Part shown: positions 44,331 to 57,560 of the stretch, in pieces
Position numbering within the stretch: position 1 is the stretch's first letter
Layout of the letters: every line of letters begins with the position of its first letter
NCBI GenBank assembly: GCA_024734555.1
Contig: JANPWX010000449.1
Location: forward strand, 4,887,679-4,951,678
DNA length: 64,000 nt
Direction: 5' to 3'
From: Trochalopteron elliotii
Taxonomy: Eukaryota; Chordata; Aves; Passeriformes; Leiothrichidae
The notes under the pieces: model-generated
Told to the model about the DNA's origin: nothing
The model's database searches: none
What the model saw: only the letters and a program-made list of their open reading frames with translations
Translations under genes and position numbers: made by a program

Positions 44331-47300
44331 AAACTTACTGTAAAAAAAGCCATCTGTATAATGACACTTCTCCCCTAGGACTCACATCCAGTATTCATCA
44401 TTTGTTATGAGAACTTGACAGTTCTCCAAAGATGCTAAAAGTATCAATTTGTGTTGGTTTCGTTTGGGGGTTTTTGGAAGTATTTTTTTGCTTCCCCCTT
44501 TTTTTCTTTTTCTTTTTTTTTTTTTCTGTAGCATTAGTTTTCATTGCCTGAGTTGCTGGTTTTTTTCAGGTAAAATAACAAGTCCACATGATCCAGATGG
44601 CTGATCACATGGCACCTATTTTCAGCTTGTAGCAGGATTTCACAGTTCATCCATCCAATACATGCATTGATTAAAAAGAAATAAAGATACCTGAAAAGAT
44701 TTAGAAGACTCTATCTTCTCTGAACCATTCAACAAAGACATAAAACATCCAAAATTCAACAAAAATATTCACAGCAAATAATTCATACAGCTCTGCAAGG
44801 GAGAGAACTGCATCATTTGCTCTACTCTCTGATCTAATTCATGGGTTGGTCTGCCAGTCTGTCTTCTAGATTGAGCTGTGCTGCCTTGTCCCAGTGTCTC
44901 CAGGAATTTGCCACAGCAGGATTTCAGTCAGATTATTTAAAAAAGATCCTTTTTTATCTCTAAAAAAATCTTCTATTTTTCACCATCTGCAAAATTTTCC
45001 TCATGAAGTTATGTCAACAGCAGAAGGAGATTATTTATTACCTGCATAAGAAACACATCCTGGCGCCCTGGTTATGCTTTTTAACTTGTGGCATGGAAGG
45101 AACTTTTTTTTTCTTTTTTTCTCTTTCTTTTAAATTACCTTAGTACTTAAAGTTGCCTAGCTTTTCTTTTGGCAAGTGGCAGAGACCATGAACCAACCAT
45201 CAGTTCACGTCTCATCAGTTGAAAAACACTCAGAGCTTTCTGTAGGGCAAATTTATCAACTGAGGATCTGGTTTGTTCATACTGAGACTGCTGTTAGTCA
45301 GGGCAAATGGACTCTTCTTCCCTTGTCTGGGCATGTGGGGGCAGTTTTGTTTCTGGAACAACTTGAGTCAGTTTTAAGAGTTTACATCTCTCAGTTGCAC
45401 TCAGATTCCTCCTGAGACACTGCAGGACAGTGGGCCCTCCAGGACAGAATAATCCTAAGATATTGCTTTTCCTACTCCACTTCTTCTCAAAACTAAGTAG
45501 CTCCAGAAGTGTCAATTCATCTTTGAATTTGCAAGAATATGCCTGAACTTGGAGCAGATGCCCCTGTACTGGATGAGAAAGATAGATTTAGTCTCCAAAT
45601 CCCTTTTCAGATCTGACTCTTTTTACCTTAGTGCCTGATTCTGTCTTCATTAGAGCTAATGAAAACTGCACAAAGTCATATGAAATTTAGTATGTGAGTT
45701 GTAAATAGCTGCAATGGTCATTAAACACACTGGACAAAATGGAATTCTTTTAGGTTGGTCTGAGCCCCACAGAGAAGTGCACCCTCTTACATACCAGCTG
45801 GAAATGCTTGACAGTGAGGAAAGATGGCATCTGGGAAGTATTCCTCAGACAGGGTCCTCATCAGAAAATTCTGTGTGAAGAGTCATAAAACTCAGAGATC
45901 TTTTTTGGCTGTTTTTTACCTATGCTCATTATGTCTGTGTAAGAGGGAAGGTAATCTCATGGAACAAGGAGCCACCATGGCATACATTCTACAAATTTTA
46001 CACCATTTATAGTATCACTTTGTTTATAATTCCACTGGGAATATTACAGGATGAAATCAAGAACTGACTGGGATTACTCCTGATATACACCTGAGGATGT
46101 CAGAGCAAACACACTGACTGCTTATTATCATGTACTTTAATTGTAATTTTTTAATACTACTTAATGTTCTGAAATCTTTGTTTACAGGGACTGACACAAG
46201 CCCAAGATACAGGGTGTTAAGTACCTTCCATAAACAAAGCCCTTGAGGAATTGCTGAAGCCTCTCCTGCTTCCCAGTGTGCTCAGCTTGCTTGGAGGAGA
46301 GTCCTTGTTTTACATTGATTTTATTTTTGGCTGGTTGCTTTGGTACAACTTCTAGTTGTTTGCTCTGAGCATATCAACATTTTCATTACACAAAAGTTGA
46401 TCTGCAAATGAAGAAGTGCTTATTTTGCTTTGTGTTTGGTTGCTACAGAAGGATTCACCAACACTGAGTAGACAGAATGAACACCCATGTTTAGGGTTGA
46501 ATGAGATGAAATGGAAGGACTGGGTCACAGAAGGGTTTGATAACAACACTTCAAAGGGGTAAGAGTTTTCTCTTCAGAAGGGGAAAGCTTTCAAATATAC
46601 ATCTGACCTTTTATATCTTCGAACAATATTATTAAGAATAATCTTTGGACTTTCTTTTCCTTCTCATTAATCACTACCTTTAAAAAAGTTCCAGAAAATA
46701 CGTTACTGCAGTATTAAGGGAAGTGAAACACTGCTGCAATTTAATAGTGGCCCATAAGGAATGAGCTGTTTCAATGTGTTGTTAACACACTAGTATTGTT
46801 CTTAACTTTTAGAAAAATCAATCTATCTTCAATTATGCATAGCAAATCATGTGAGCCTGCAGACTAATGACTTGCCTACCAATGATCCCCAAAGGCATCT
46901 GTATCCGTGCCATCAGTCTCTGATGCAGTACATTAAGAACTCAATTCCTTCTACCCATTGGCCCACCATTAGGTTGTCTTTCATGCTGGTAATCTCCCTG
47001 AAATAGAAAATGTGAAGTTTAGAAAAAGAGGGAGAAAGAAAAACTACTTCCTTTATAACACAGTAAGTAAGCAGGAATCATAAGCATCAGTGCCTCATGA
47101 ATTGCAGTGCATTGAAATGACCACTAAAAACTGAGTTTGTCAGAAGATACTGCACAAAATTTATAAGTAAGAGACTCAAGACTTTGTGTAGATACTCTCT
47201 TAAGTAGATATTTGAAGAATGGACTTTGAGATTTGTGGCTGCATTTTGCTGGTATAAAAATCTTGTCAAAAAGTCTTGCCTGATACCTAGTACTCCTGAA

Positions 47301-49999
47301 TGTTTTTGACCATCAAAGCTTAATTTAAGTACTAAAGGTTCCATTCTGCTTGTTGGAACAACAGTTGCATTTTATATAAAGTTTAAGATGCCAGAACTGG
47401 AGCCTGTTGCAGACTGCACATGGTTAACCTCACCATGTCCAGTTCACATTCTGCAGTTCTGCAATGCAGAGGATGAGATGTAAGCCAGAAGAATCTGCCC
47501 TGCTACCCAGCCTGACAGGGCTAAATTCCTTTGCAAAAGCAGGTATGTGTAGTTCTATAAAAACTCCAGGGCTGCAATGAAAAACATGAGTATGATAATG
47601 CTTTCCCTGTTTTAGGTCTTCAGGGGTTGTTTTTGCATTTTTGAATGGTGCATACAGAAGAATTAGAATGGAAGTTATTAATTATAAATAATAGTTGATC
47701 TTGTCAGACTAAAAGATGTAATACAGAATAATAAACAACAATGAATGCGGAATCATATACTTGCATATATTTTTCTTTCCCATGAACTTTTTAACAATGG
47801 TGTAAAAAATAAGACTGAAAAGGGAGCATTTATACATTTATAGAATAGGTGGTGTAGACCATTAGGATATTTAAGTTTTTGATCTCTGTGCCATTTGCAA
47901 TGGCTTGTTCTATGCCTTCTTATGCCGGGCTATCACTGCAGTCTCCATTTGTGTTCTTATTAAACTCAGCTTCCTGTTTAATTGTGGATAAGGTTGATGC
48001 CCAATCTGATTTAGTTCAAACAGCATAGATAAAAGTTGTCAGGAGTCTCAGATCTGGGTCTGTCATTCATAAGCATCTCTCATGTGTTTTTCTTTTCTGC
48101 CTGCACCCCCTGCAACCTTCAGAGGCACAGGGAAGTACCATGCTGCTGCTCGGCTCTGCCACTCTGGCTCCTAAAATCTGACTTTGAAAGGGAGAGAAAA
48201 GGAAAGCTAAAAAGTACACCAAAATATCCCAGTCACCAACACTGAGATAAATTGAGTCAAAAGACAGTGATGTACATTGAGTACAATGCATATGGACTTG
48301 CCAGCAGAGCTCAAATCTAAAAAAGGGTGGAGGCCAAAAGTTGACAAAAAACATTAAGAAAACAATTCTAGAACATGTACCTCTGCTCTGTATGCAGCAT
48401 GTGATGTAGAGGTATATAAAAATCCTGTGAACTCTCCCCAGACATTCATCAAAAAAGGAATCTTTACATGTTGAAAAAGGAATTGCTTAAAAATAGATTT
48501 AAGTAAAGAAAATAATAAAATGCTTGGAAAGTTATTTAAGGAGAGAGCTTCTGATGTACAGCACAAAACAAAGATTATATAATGGGTGTCAAGATAATAA
48601 ATTGTACTCAAATTCTTCTCACGCTTCTGAGTCATTTAACCTGCTGTCCTTTTGAGCTGTCACTTGAACAAAGCAGCTGAAATGAACTAATTTGATAGCT
48701 TATCTCATTTGTCTTTCTTTGGGAAGCATTCCTTTTCTCCACAAGTCTCTAACAGCAGGCTAAAAGGAGAGACAAATATAAGTGAGAATGCCAGTAAGAA
48801 AAATTACTTAGCTTTTGATTAGCTGAAAATTTGATATCTATTCTAGGCACATTTGCTGTGTACACCACATTTCTGATACTCACCTCAGAATATAAAGAAA
48901 AGTCATGGAAATTCTCTCTCTTATTGGTGAGCCTTTGAGAATCCAACAACACAACTACAACACAACAAGAATACAGCACAAATGCAACATTGTGAAAGAA
49001 TACCCAAACTGGCCTGGCCATCAGAAGCCATACAGCTGCCTTAGCAGGATCCTCCCTGGAGCACATGGAGAAATTGCAGAGCCAGTTGTTCCATTTTAGG
49101 GTGCATGCCCACAATAATGTAATTATTTGCGCTCCTCTGACCACTGAGGCTGGAAATGTGGAGAGGCCACCAGCATTCTCCTGCTGAGGCTCCTGGTGCT
49201 ATGTAGCACAAATAGGTAATAAGTACCACTCACATGCCTAATGAGAGATCTCCCTGAAGGCATAGGAAGGATGCCAGGTTCACCCACCTGTGTGTGCCTG
49301 TCTGAACAGATGTGTGCCTCTTAACCCACCTGTCAGGTTATCTTTGTCTTGCATTCCTAGAAAATCCATGCTTGTACCTCATTTTTCAAACAATTATTTA
49401 CTGTTCTTTTCTTAGCAATCACCTGGACTAGGACAGACACTTAAAGGAAATTTAGTAATGCTTGCTTCATTACCCAGCCTGGGTACACTCACACTTCCAG
49501 CATTCTGAAAAGGTTTAAGAGATTGAGGAGAGTATGAAAGTTGCATGAAGCCCTAAACTTCAATGGAATTTTTCAGGGGGCATGTCAATGTGTCAAACTC
49601 TCTAACAGACAAGTGGACCTAGAGCTCAATAGAATAGATTTACTTTGGAATAAAACTGAAAACAGGTTTATGTGTGGAGAAATATCTAGCAGCTGGACTA
49701 AGGTGAAATTAATTCTGAAATGTAGTATGCCTTAAAGCAATCAAAATGAAATTAGTGGAGAATTTAGGAACTCACAGAAATATATAGAGGATTATTTGAC
49801 AACATTATCATCCACAGAAAGAGAGAGGGAAAACTAACCAACAATATTCTCAAACACTGTTACCATCACTCAGTGTTTTAACATGAAACAAGGAATTTAA
49901 AGCTTTAGCTTTGGTAGTCATGCTATTCTGTAGCACCTCCGCTGCTTTATCTCTCCCTCTTTTTCTTTTTGGCATTTATGAATATTTTACATTTGCTGT
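44331..49999. other. Intergenic unique DNA
   Basis: No exon or known repeat was recognised. There is a pyrimidine-rich run at about 44475-44528 and another at 45104-45131. A CAA/ACA-rich patch lies at 48944-48990. Frames such as 47087-47344 (-) and 48749-49144 (-) are not supported by any family pattern. Confidence 0.55.
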
Positions 50000-52900
50000 A
50001 TGGCTGGGGAGAAAAATCATTGGTCTGTAATTCTCAAAGCCTTAAAAAGCACCAGGCAAATAGATCTTAAAACATTTTTTTAATCAATCTCTTCAATTTA
50101 AATAGAAGATGGTTGATTTTTTGAGCCAGGATCATGATTTTTGAATACTTAAAATACTTTTTTACGGATTTTTTTGTAATTCTGACAGATACTATAGAGT
50201 GCTGGACTACCACACAGGTGTACTAAACCACTCAAGTCTATTTGCACACAATCAATTAAAACATTAACAAACAAAAATGAAAATTAGTCAAAGCAGAGAA
50301 CAAAGGAAAAGCTCGTAGGAACACAGATACATTAATGTATGTGTTAATATTAGGGATTTTCCTATTTTATTTTTATGACAAGCAATGCAAAATATGGGTG
50401 AATAAGAACTACTTGAATAGCAATAAATAGAAAAATGATGTAAAAGGTAGAAGAGACATCTAATACAAAGGAACTTAAACAGCCAAGGTAGCAAAAATAA
50501 ATTTTAAAAGTTAATCTGATGAAAAACTAGGTAGTATAAAAAGGAAAAACAATTATTTAGGGTGGGATTAATCTTCCTGAATTTGAATAATTTGAAATGT
50601 TAACTGTTCAAACTTAAAGCATCTCATTTCATTATAATTTTCTAGTGTCTTGGAAAGAAATATGGAAAGTCAGTGGAAAGAAATATGTTACAGCCAAATT
50701 TAATTCATCTCACCTATCTTGAACAACGCTTTAGTAGCTACCTTGGAAAGATCTGGGCTCTCTTTTAACTCTAAGGGAATTTGGAACCACTGCCTTTGGA
50801 ACTACATGCTGGACAACTAAGATAGTTGAGATTTCACTCTTACATGGGGGAAAACTGTAGGGAAAAAAAATACAGATTTAAGAACGATGAAAAGAAAAAA
50901 AAAACAAGTTAAATATATAAATTTACATAAAATATTTTCTTACAGTTTTTAAATTGTATTTGAAGATTCTTACCCTGTATTTTAATTAATACCCTAGTAA
51001 TCCAGACAGTGTTGTCCTCTGAAGAATTTCTAAAATGTCTGCTTTTTTCCTCTGCATGTGGGAAATCTAGCCATTTTTAGGAGAATTAATTCAGTAAAAT
51101 TTGGAAGCCCAACTCAGGTGTTTAAATTTGGAGAATGAATTTGATTGCACAGCTTTGAAACAAATTTTCATAGAAAAAATTACAAAAGACACAGGAATAA
51201 ATAAATAAATAAAGGCAATAAGTTTTTGTTGAAGTTAAGTTCTGTCAAAATCTTTTTAATTTTCTTTAAAAATTAAAGTATTATTTAAATTAAATATAGT
51301 AGGTATTTTACATTAAGAAAATCATAGTGAGACTGAAGAACAAGAGAGCTAATTGTAATGTGGGTAATGTATTAGTGTAACTACTTTAAGGTGGGTAGGG
51401 AAGTGCACAAAAACAAAATGAAAATTGTGTTCTCCAGCGGTAAATCACCAGGGAAAGGTAACAGTGAGGATCCTCAAAAATTACTTGTGAGATTAATTTA
51501 CTAGTATTTTCATTAATTATCTTAGCTCAAAAACAAGTATGTGATGATAGAACTCTCTGCTATCGTGACTTTGCCAGCAGACAGGCAGGTCAGGAAGAAG
51601 AGTTGGAGATTGCAGTGATGGAAGTGGGATTAAATTTAATGGTGTATAAAATGAAAGACCATGAGCTTAAGAGGACATCCTGTGGTAATAAGGAATTCAT
51701 CAGCTGAACGAGGCAGAGAAATGGAGTTATGTGAGCACAAGTATCTTTTGATATACCACAGGGAAGTGGACATGAAAAAGTAAGAGCATTCCTAAGAGAT
51801 GTTGGGAGAAGTGTTTCCAGCAGAGGCTACCACGCTGTTTTACCTGCATGGCTGACTGAAGTTCAGTGCAGGTAAAAAAATACTAATGGTTCTTATGAGA
51901 AATATTAATGTCTTTGTGAGGTTTTCTCTGCTGTTCTACAAACCCTTGTTCACCCCTGGGTGCACTTCTTTGCAGTTCCAAAGAAAAATGTGGCATATAA
52001 TAAGGGATAAACACATTACATGAACAGAAATTTAAACCAAAGCACAGTATTAGAGCAGAAGGGAGGAAGCCAAAAAACAACCCTTAAAAGCAACCCTTAA
52101 TAAACTCCAAAACAGATATATACTGAGCAGGAATGTGTTTAGGCTCAAAATAGTAAAAGATTCCTTTATCATCATTACATGCAATTAATGAGACTTTCAA
52201 TAGAAGACATCTAAGTAGTTTCAAGATAGAGCTCAGTTGTCTTCTGGAAAAAATTATGCAGTAATGATGCAATTCAAGCAGGGGACTGGAACTATTTAAG
52301 AGCTTCCTTCCTTAAGCTTAAATACCTTAAGCATTTAAGAGCTTCCTTCCAGTTTTCTGTCACAAACATGTGCTGTACTGACAGAAAACAGTGCAGAACA
52401 ACAACAACAAGTTCAGGAGTAACAGGCTCTTTTCTGGAACATTTTGTTACAAGATTTTAAAAGATTCTACAAGGAAAATAAGAGTCTATTTCCATTTGTG
52501 GAGGAATAAAATGAGACATATTAAGATAAAATGTCTTTCGTTAGTCACACACCAGGTTTGTGGAAGGTAGAATAAGGTTCTTTAATTCCTGTATAACTTC
52601 CTACTTCTGGAAATGAGTGTGAAAGGAGGGGGGCTTTTTGTTAAATACAGCTATTTGTAAGCAACAAGCTTATAATTACAAAGGAATACACACCTAGGTA
52701 ATTTTCCTTTTGGAGATGCTTATAAAAGAGTAGGGCTATTTCCTAGGAAACTCTGCATTTTTTGCATTTGGGTATGGCTCCAGGTGTCAAACAGAGTGTT
52801 GTTTGGAGATCAATATATTAAAAGAGCTCTGTTCCTCAATTCCCATGGGCAGGTGTAGTCTTGCAGCTAACTGGTTTTCAGACTTGAGCTGTGTTTAGTG

Positions 52901-55900
52901 TGGTCCTGCCTATGCACAAACCAAGGAATTTTGTTTTGGTAGGTCTGGTACCAGGGTGTTTGCCCTGGAGACCCCCAGATGTCCAGATCTAGAGACAGCA
53001 TGGGTGGGGCTATGTGTAAACACAGCTTCAAGATAATCCCAGACCATAATGACAATTTGTCAACCTGGCTTTGACCTTTTTTGTTGGAGGAATTTGGATA
53101 ATTCAAACAATCTGTTCTAATACAAAGTTTTCAAAAGCTGGCTTTAGCATGCTAGACTGACAGTGAAGAAAGGAAATAGCAGTCACAAGATGAACAGAAG
53201 TTATTTATTCTGAATTTGTTGTGTAGATGTGCTGTCTATTCAGATTAGCTGAAATATAATTGCCTCTAATTCTGTTTCATCTCTGTTTTCAAAATTGTGT
53301 TCATTCCAATAGACCTTTTCTTCATTTTAAGTGACAGACTTATATAAACCTATTTCTGTTTACCCAAACAAATGGAACTTTGTAATAAATTACTTTATTA
53401 CATTTTTAGGAAGAATATGCCAGAAAATTATTTAATAGGGTATGTATGTATTAGATACTGCTCATTGGCTCTCACACTTGATACATTTACAGGTTTAGAA
53501 AATAATGCCTTGTACTGAGTAAAAGAAAAAAAAAATTGTAAATACAACAAAGAATTGATCTGCAGCCTGACAATTTTGAATTGTCTTTACAGTTCTGGAA
53601 CATGAAATATATAGTATGTATATTATTGACCTAGAAAGATTGGATTAGATCATTTAAAAATCCTGTATTTTTAACTGCATTAATTCTTTGATATGAATAA
53701 ACCAAACAAACTACTAACAAAGTAATTTCAATAATGTTGTTGCTTTATCCTTCAAAAGTATTATCTGGACAATTGCTGGATTTTCAGTTGCATTTTTTAT
53801 CCCTTTATTGGGCTTTGTAACAGTGTTTACAAGGCACTCCGTGCCATGGCACTCACACCAGGAGTTTATTCATCCTGTGTTAGGGTTATGGAAGGTCCAG
53901 ACAAGTGGCAGATTGTGGGACTCAAAATGACTCACTGAGAGAAAATGGCCTGAGTCATTCTCTCTCACTGTTATATGACCTTTTCCAATGCCCGTGGTCC
54001 TCTGGCTTCAGAGCATATAGGAGTAGTCTCAGGCAGGTATCATTGAGAAATCTCTTCTAGGGAGTTAGTACATTGCCTATCCATCCCATCCCTGACTGAC
54101 TGGAAAGTTTATAGGCTGTTGTAAAGCACCATGGAATGGCATTTAAAAAGAACAGTCCCTCAAAAATCTGAATAATGTCTTTAATCCACTGTTCCCCTAG
54201 CCCATTACCCGCCCCATGATCTTAAATGTATTGCACTTTTGTGACATACCATCCAGATTTTGCATCCAATTTTTGGCTTGTTTTCTTTTAATATTAGCTT
54301 AAATGTTTGATTGCATTTAAATTGCATCGTATGTAATATTAATACACAGCACAAAGTCAACAATTTTGTTTTCAAAATTTGATCAGAAATTTCAAATTGC
54401 ATAGGGGATAATTTGCGGTAGAAGTTGTCAGCCAAGATTAAAATTCATTTGAAGGAAGAATATAGACATACAATCAATTACGTTCTTAAGGAATACACAA
54501 ATATCTTGGATTTTATATGCAAATGCTGTCACAACTCTGAGCCCTGCATACAATGGCAATTGTGACTGTGAACATCTTGCATTTCACTCATATTCCCAAA
54601 TCAAAATCTCAGAACTCAGGAAAACTGTTATGAATTTATAACTCTGCCTAAAATCTTCAAATCCGTGAACAAATAAATGGAGCTTCTGTTAAGAATCCAT
54701 AATTTTGCCAAGGGATTTTTATTGGAAAGTAGATTTTTATGCATTCTTACCAGGTACCTTCAAGCAGAGAATGAGCTTTCTTATTTCTTTGACAGTAAAA
54801 ATTTGTAGCCTTTCACTTGGTGTCACAGACCCATCAAAACTCACAAATAATCTTTATGGAGCTATTTATTCTTCATTGTTGTACCTTGTAGTGATTTTCA
54901 CTCCATCCCACAGTCAGTCTCTGAGCAGCAGTGCTCCTGTATGAGTCCCAGGACATAGAAGGACACTAATACCAAAGGGCATCCCAAAAATAAACATCAT
55001 AGTTTATATTGCCGGCTAGATTACTATTTCATATTTATATAAACAGCTATAAGACCAAGCCTACCCAAACGCAGCAAGAGAAAGAAAAGAATCTTTTCAT
55101 TCCTAAGTGCTCTGTTTACTCATAAATGTATTGGTAAGATTATGAGTGGCATATTGGATATCTGTATCTGTCATATCTTGGCTAGATTGTTTGAAATCCA
55201 GAATTACAGCTGAATAGTCTTCCTCTGTGTTTGAGACATCTCTTGGACTCCTTTTACATGAGGATAAAGGGTGTTTTAGGCTGCTTACTTGCCTGTATGA
55301 TCCTGGCCTTTGTCAAGCTGTCACAGCTCTTCTGTAAGCAGTAAAGAAGTGTGTTTTCCCCAGCAGCCTGGTGTTCGTGACAACAGTAAAGGCATCTCTG
55401 TGCAGCAGTAGGATCATATGGAAGTGCTTGCTTCTCATCCTCACCTCTGTTCCCTGGTCATGAGGATTCATCAGCCATCAAGATGTGGCTCTGCTCTCAG
55501 TTCTTCAAGGAGGTTGTGTTGAAGTCTGGCCAGCAGGTCTGGCTGCCCTGGGCACCAGAGTATGCTCTGCATCTGCTGCTGTGCCAAGTAATTCCCATAT
55601 CATCATGGGCTCGTACTGGTTCGTGTTGTTCCTTGTTTGCTAAGAAAAACTGAACAAAAGTGGCTCGTATCATAAAACTAAGTAAAATACTCGTAAATGG
55701 AGTAGCTAAGCAGGTTAGTCAAGTCCCAGAGATCTTGTGTGACTAAACAACTCCTTGCAAGCAATTATTCCAGAAAAACTTCACAGCACGGTGACAACAA
55801 TAAATGAAGATGTCTGAAAATAATGGTACTGGGGGCAGTTTACTCCAGAAGACAAAAAGAGAAGTATGGTCTTACCAGGAATTATCTCCAGAGGACAATG

Positions 55901-57484
55901 AGCAGTGCTGAGACCCAGGCAGGGAATGAGAAACAAAACCACCCTTGGTAGGGATTAACCACCACAGGAAAGTGTGGCAGTGAATAAATGTCACATCTCT
56001 GTGACAGGGACTCAGGTATACGAAATGAGACATTCAAATTTGACATTTTGGTCATAGAAATGGTCAATATAAGTTAACACGCTCTGAAACATTTAAGGAA
56101 ATCTGAAGAAAGAGGTAACAACACTTCTGTCTGGACTGTTTGTGACTGTTCTGAGGACAGAAATCGTCACACAGCACCTCTGGGCAGAGACTGGGGCAAA
56201 ATGATGAGAGGACTCCAGGAGAAGACTATGACACAGACACCAGCAAGGGGGTGCAACAGGGGTTAGGGTCAGGTCAGGCATGTTCTGCCAGAGCCACTGC
56301 TGGAATATTGTGTATGTAGCCTACAAAAGTCACTGTTCTCCCTTGCTATTCACCTCACAAAGTGAGGTAAAAAAAGAGCATTAAGGGCCAAAAATCGATT
56401 TTCCTGTATCTGAAAATTGCCTCTGGTAGAGCAATTCAAAGGCTTTGCCTGGATGTCTAAAGACAATCTGTCTGCAGTTAAGGGTTGAAATAGTTTTCAG
56501 CAACAGGATAAATGGAAAACATAAATATAAAATCTCATTTGTGTGCACAAAAAGGACTGTTATGTGTTTTGCACTCTAGAACTTGTATTTTTTAAGATTT
56601 ACTCTTTAAAAATATTTTAAATATGTTACTTTTATTTTTTTCAAGCAAGTTATATTTCGTTTATATATTCATCTAAATTGATGGGAGAATGTAAAGTTTT
56701 CATTAAAATAATGAGAAACTTTTAATGAGGAAAGAGAATTTCTGGTTTTTTCATCAGATTTGGATTTAAACTTGTTATACTTTGATTAATATAATAATAA
56801 AATTTTTTGTTATTTGTTCAACTTTAATATAAAACTGAGTGTGTGAAGGATGGTTGGGCTTTTTTACTTTTTTGAAACTCTACCGTGGTCAAGTGCTATT
56901 TTCCTGAAAGCAAGTTTGTTTAATTCCACCATTTTTTTCTATCACATTTAGGTACCTTTCAAAGTATTCTTCTGAGCAACTTTGTCAAACAGTGTTTCCC
57001 ACCACTTTCCATTTTACTGTATGCATTTAGGCTTTGGTTTCTCAACAGCTTTCTGCAAATTTGTCTTGTTCTTCTGTAGTCTCTGGTTTCTTCTACACAG
57101 ATAGTTTGGAATTATTTTTTCCCATGAAACCCATTAAAACTTTTTTTTTTTTTTTTTCATTCTTGCTACTCAGTTCTTTCTCTTCGTTTTGAGCAGGTAA
57201 GAGCAGGATGAGCAGAAAACATTTGGATCTGTTTGCTCACAATTTGCTATCTTAGAGCTTCGACACAATTAATTTACCAATGTCTTCCTTGAGCGAATTA
57301 ACATCCCCTTAGCTCTGCTCTCTCACTTGCACTGTAGCTGGAGCTGTTTCATAATGCATAAATGATTCAACATTAACTGGTCCAGAAGCTGACTACAGTC
57401 TCAGTTCTCAGGGCATAACTTTTGACAGAGCAGTTGCTGTTAGGCCCCACATTCATAGAGATTGTGTTGCAGTGGGTTTGGGTA
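50000..57484. other. Intergenic AT-rich DNA
   Basis: The interval is very AT-rich (50000-51300, 56500-56850), with short (AATA)n and A/T runs (51195-51212, 57141-57158). An 18-bp direct repeat lies at 52294-52350. A 12-bp palindrome GTGCCATGGCAC is at 53841-53852. I find no gene or known mobile element. Confidence 0.55.
52294..52350. repeat. 18-bp direct repeat
   Basis: ATTTAAGAGCTTCCTTCC occurs at 52294-52311 and again at 52333-52350, with a spacer rich in ttaagc/cttaa words. It looks like a small local tandem duplication. Confidence 0.85.
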
Positions 57485-57560
57485 CCCTCATTGCAAGGGG
57501 GGTTGGGCTGGATGATCTTGAAAGGTCCCTTCCTACCCAAACTATTCCATGACTCAATAA
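57485..57560 (+). repeat. CR1 LINE 3' terminal fragment
   Basis: The block 'ggttgggctggatgatcttgaaaggtcccttcctacccaaactattccatgactca' is the CR1 terminal consensus, close to intact. Only the last 75 bp or so of the element are present. Confidence 0.88.

Noticed and set aside
44451..44528. Possible start of another LTR (tgtgttggttt…)
   Set aside because: The resemblance covers about 12 bases and then becomes a T/C-rich run. No matching end or target duplication was seen.
53841..53852. 12-bp palindrome GTGCCATGGCAC
   Set aside because: Short and isolated, expected by chance at about this frequency, with no partner element nearby.
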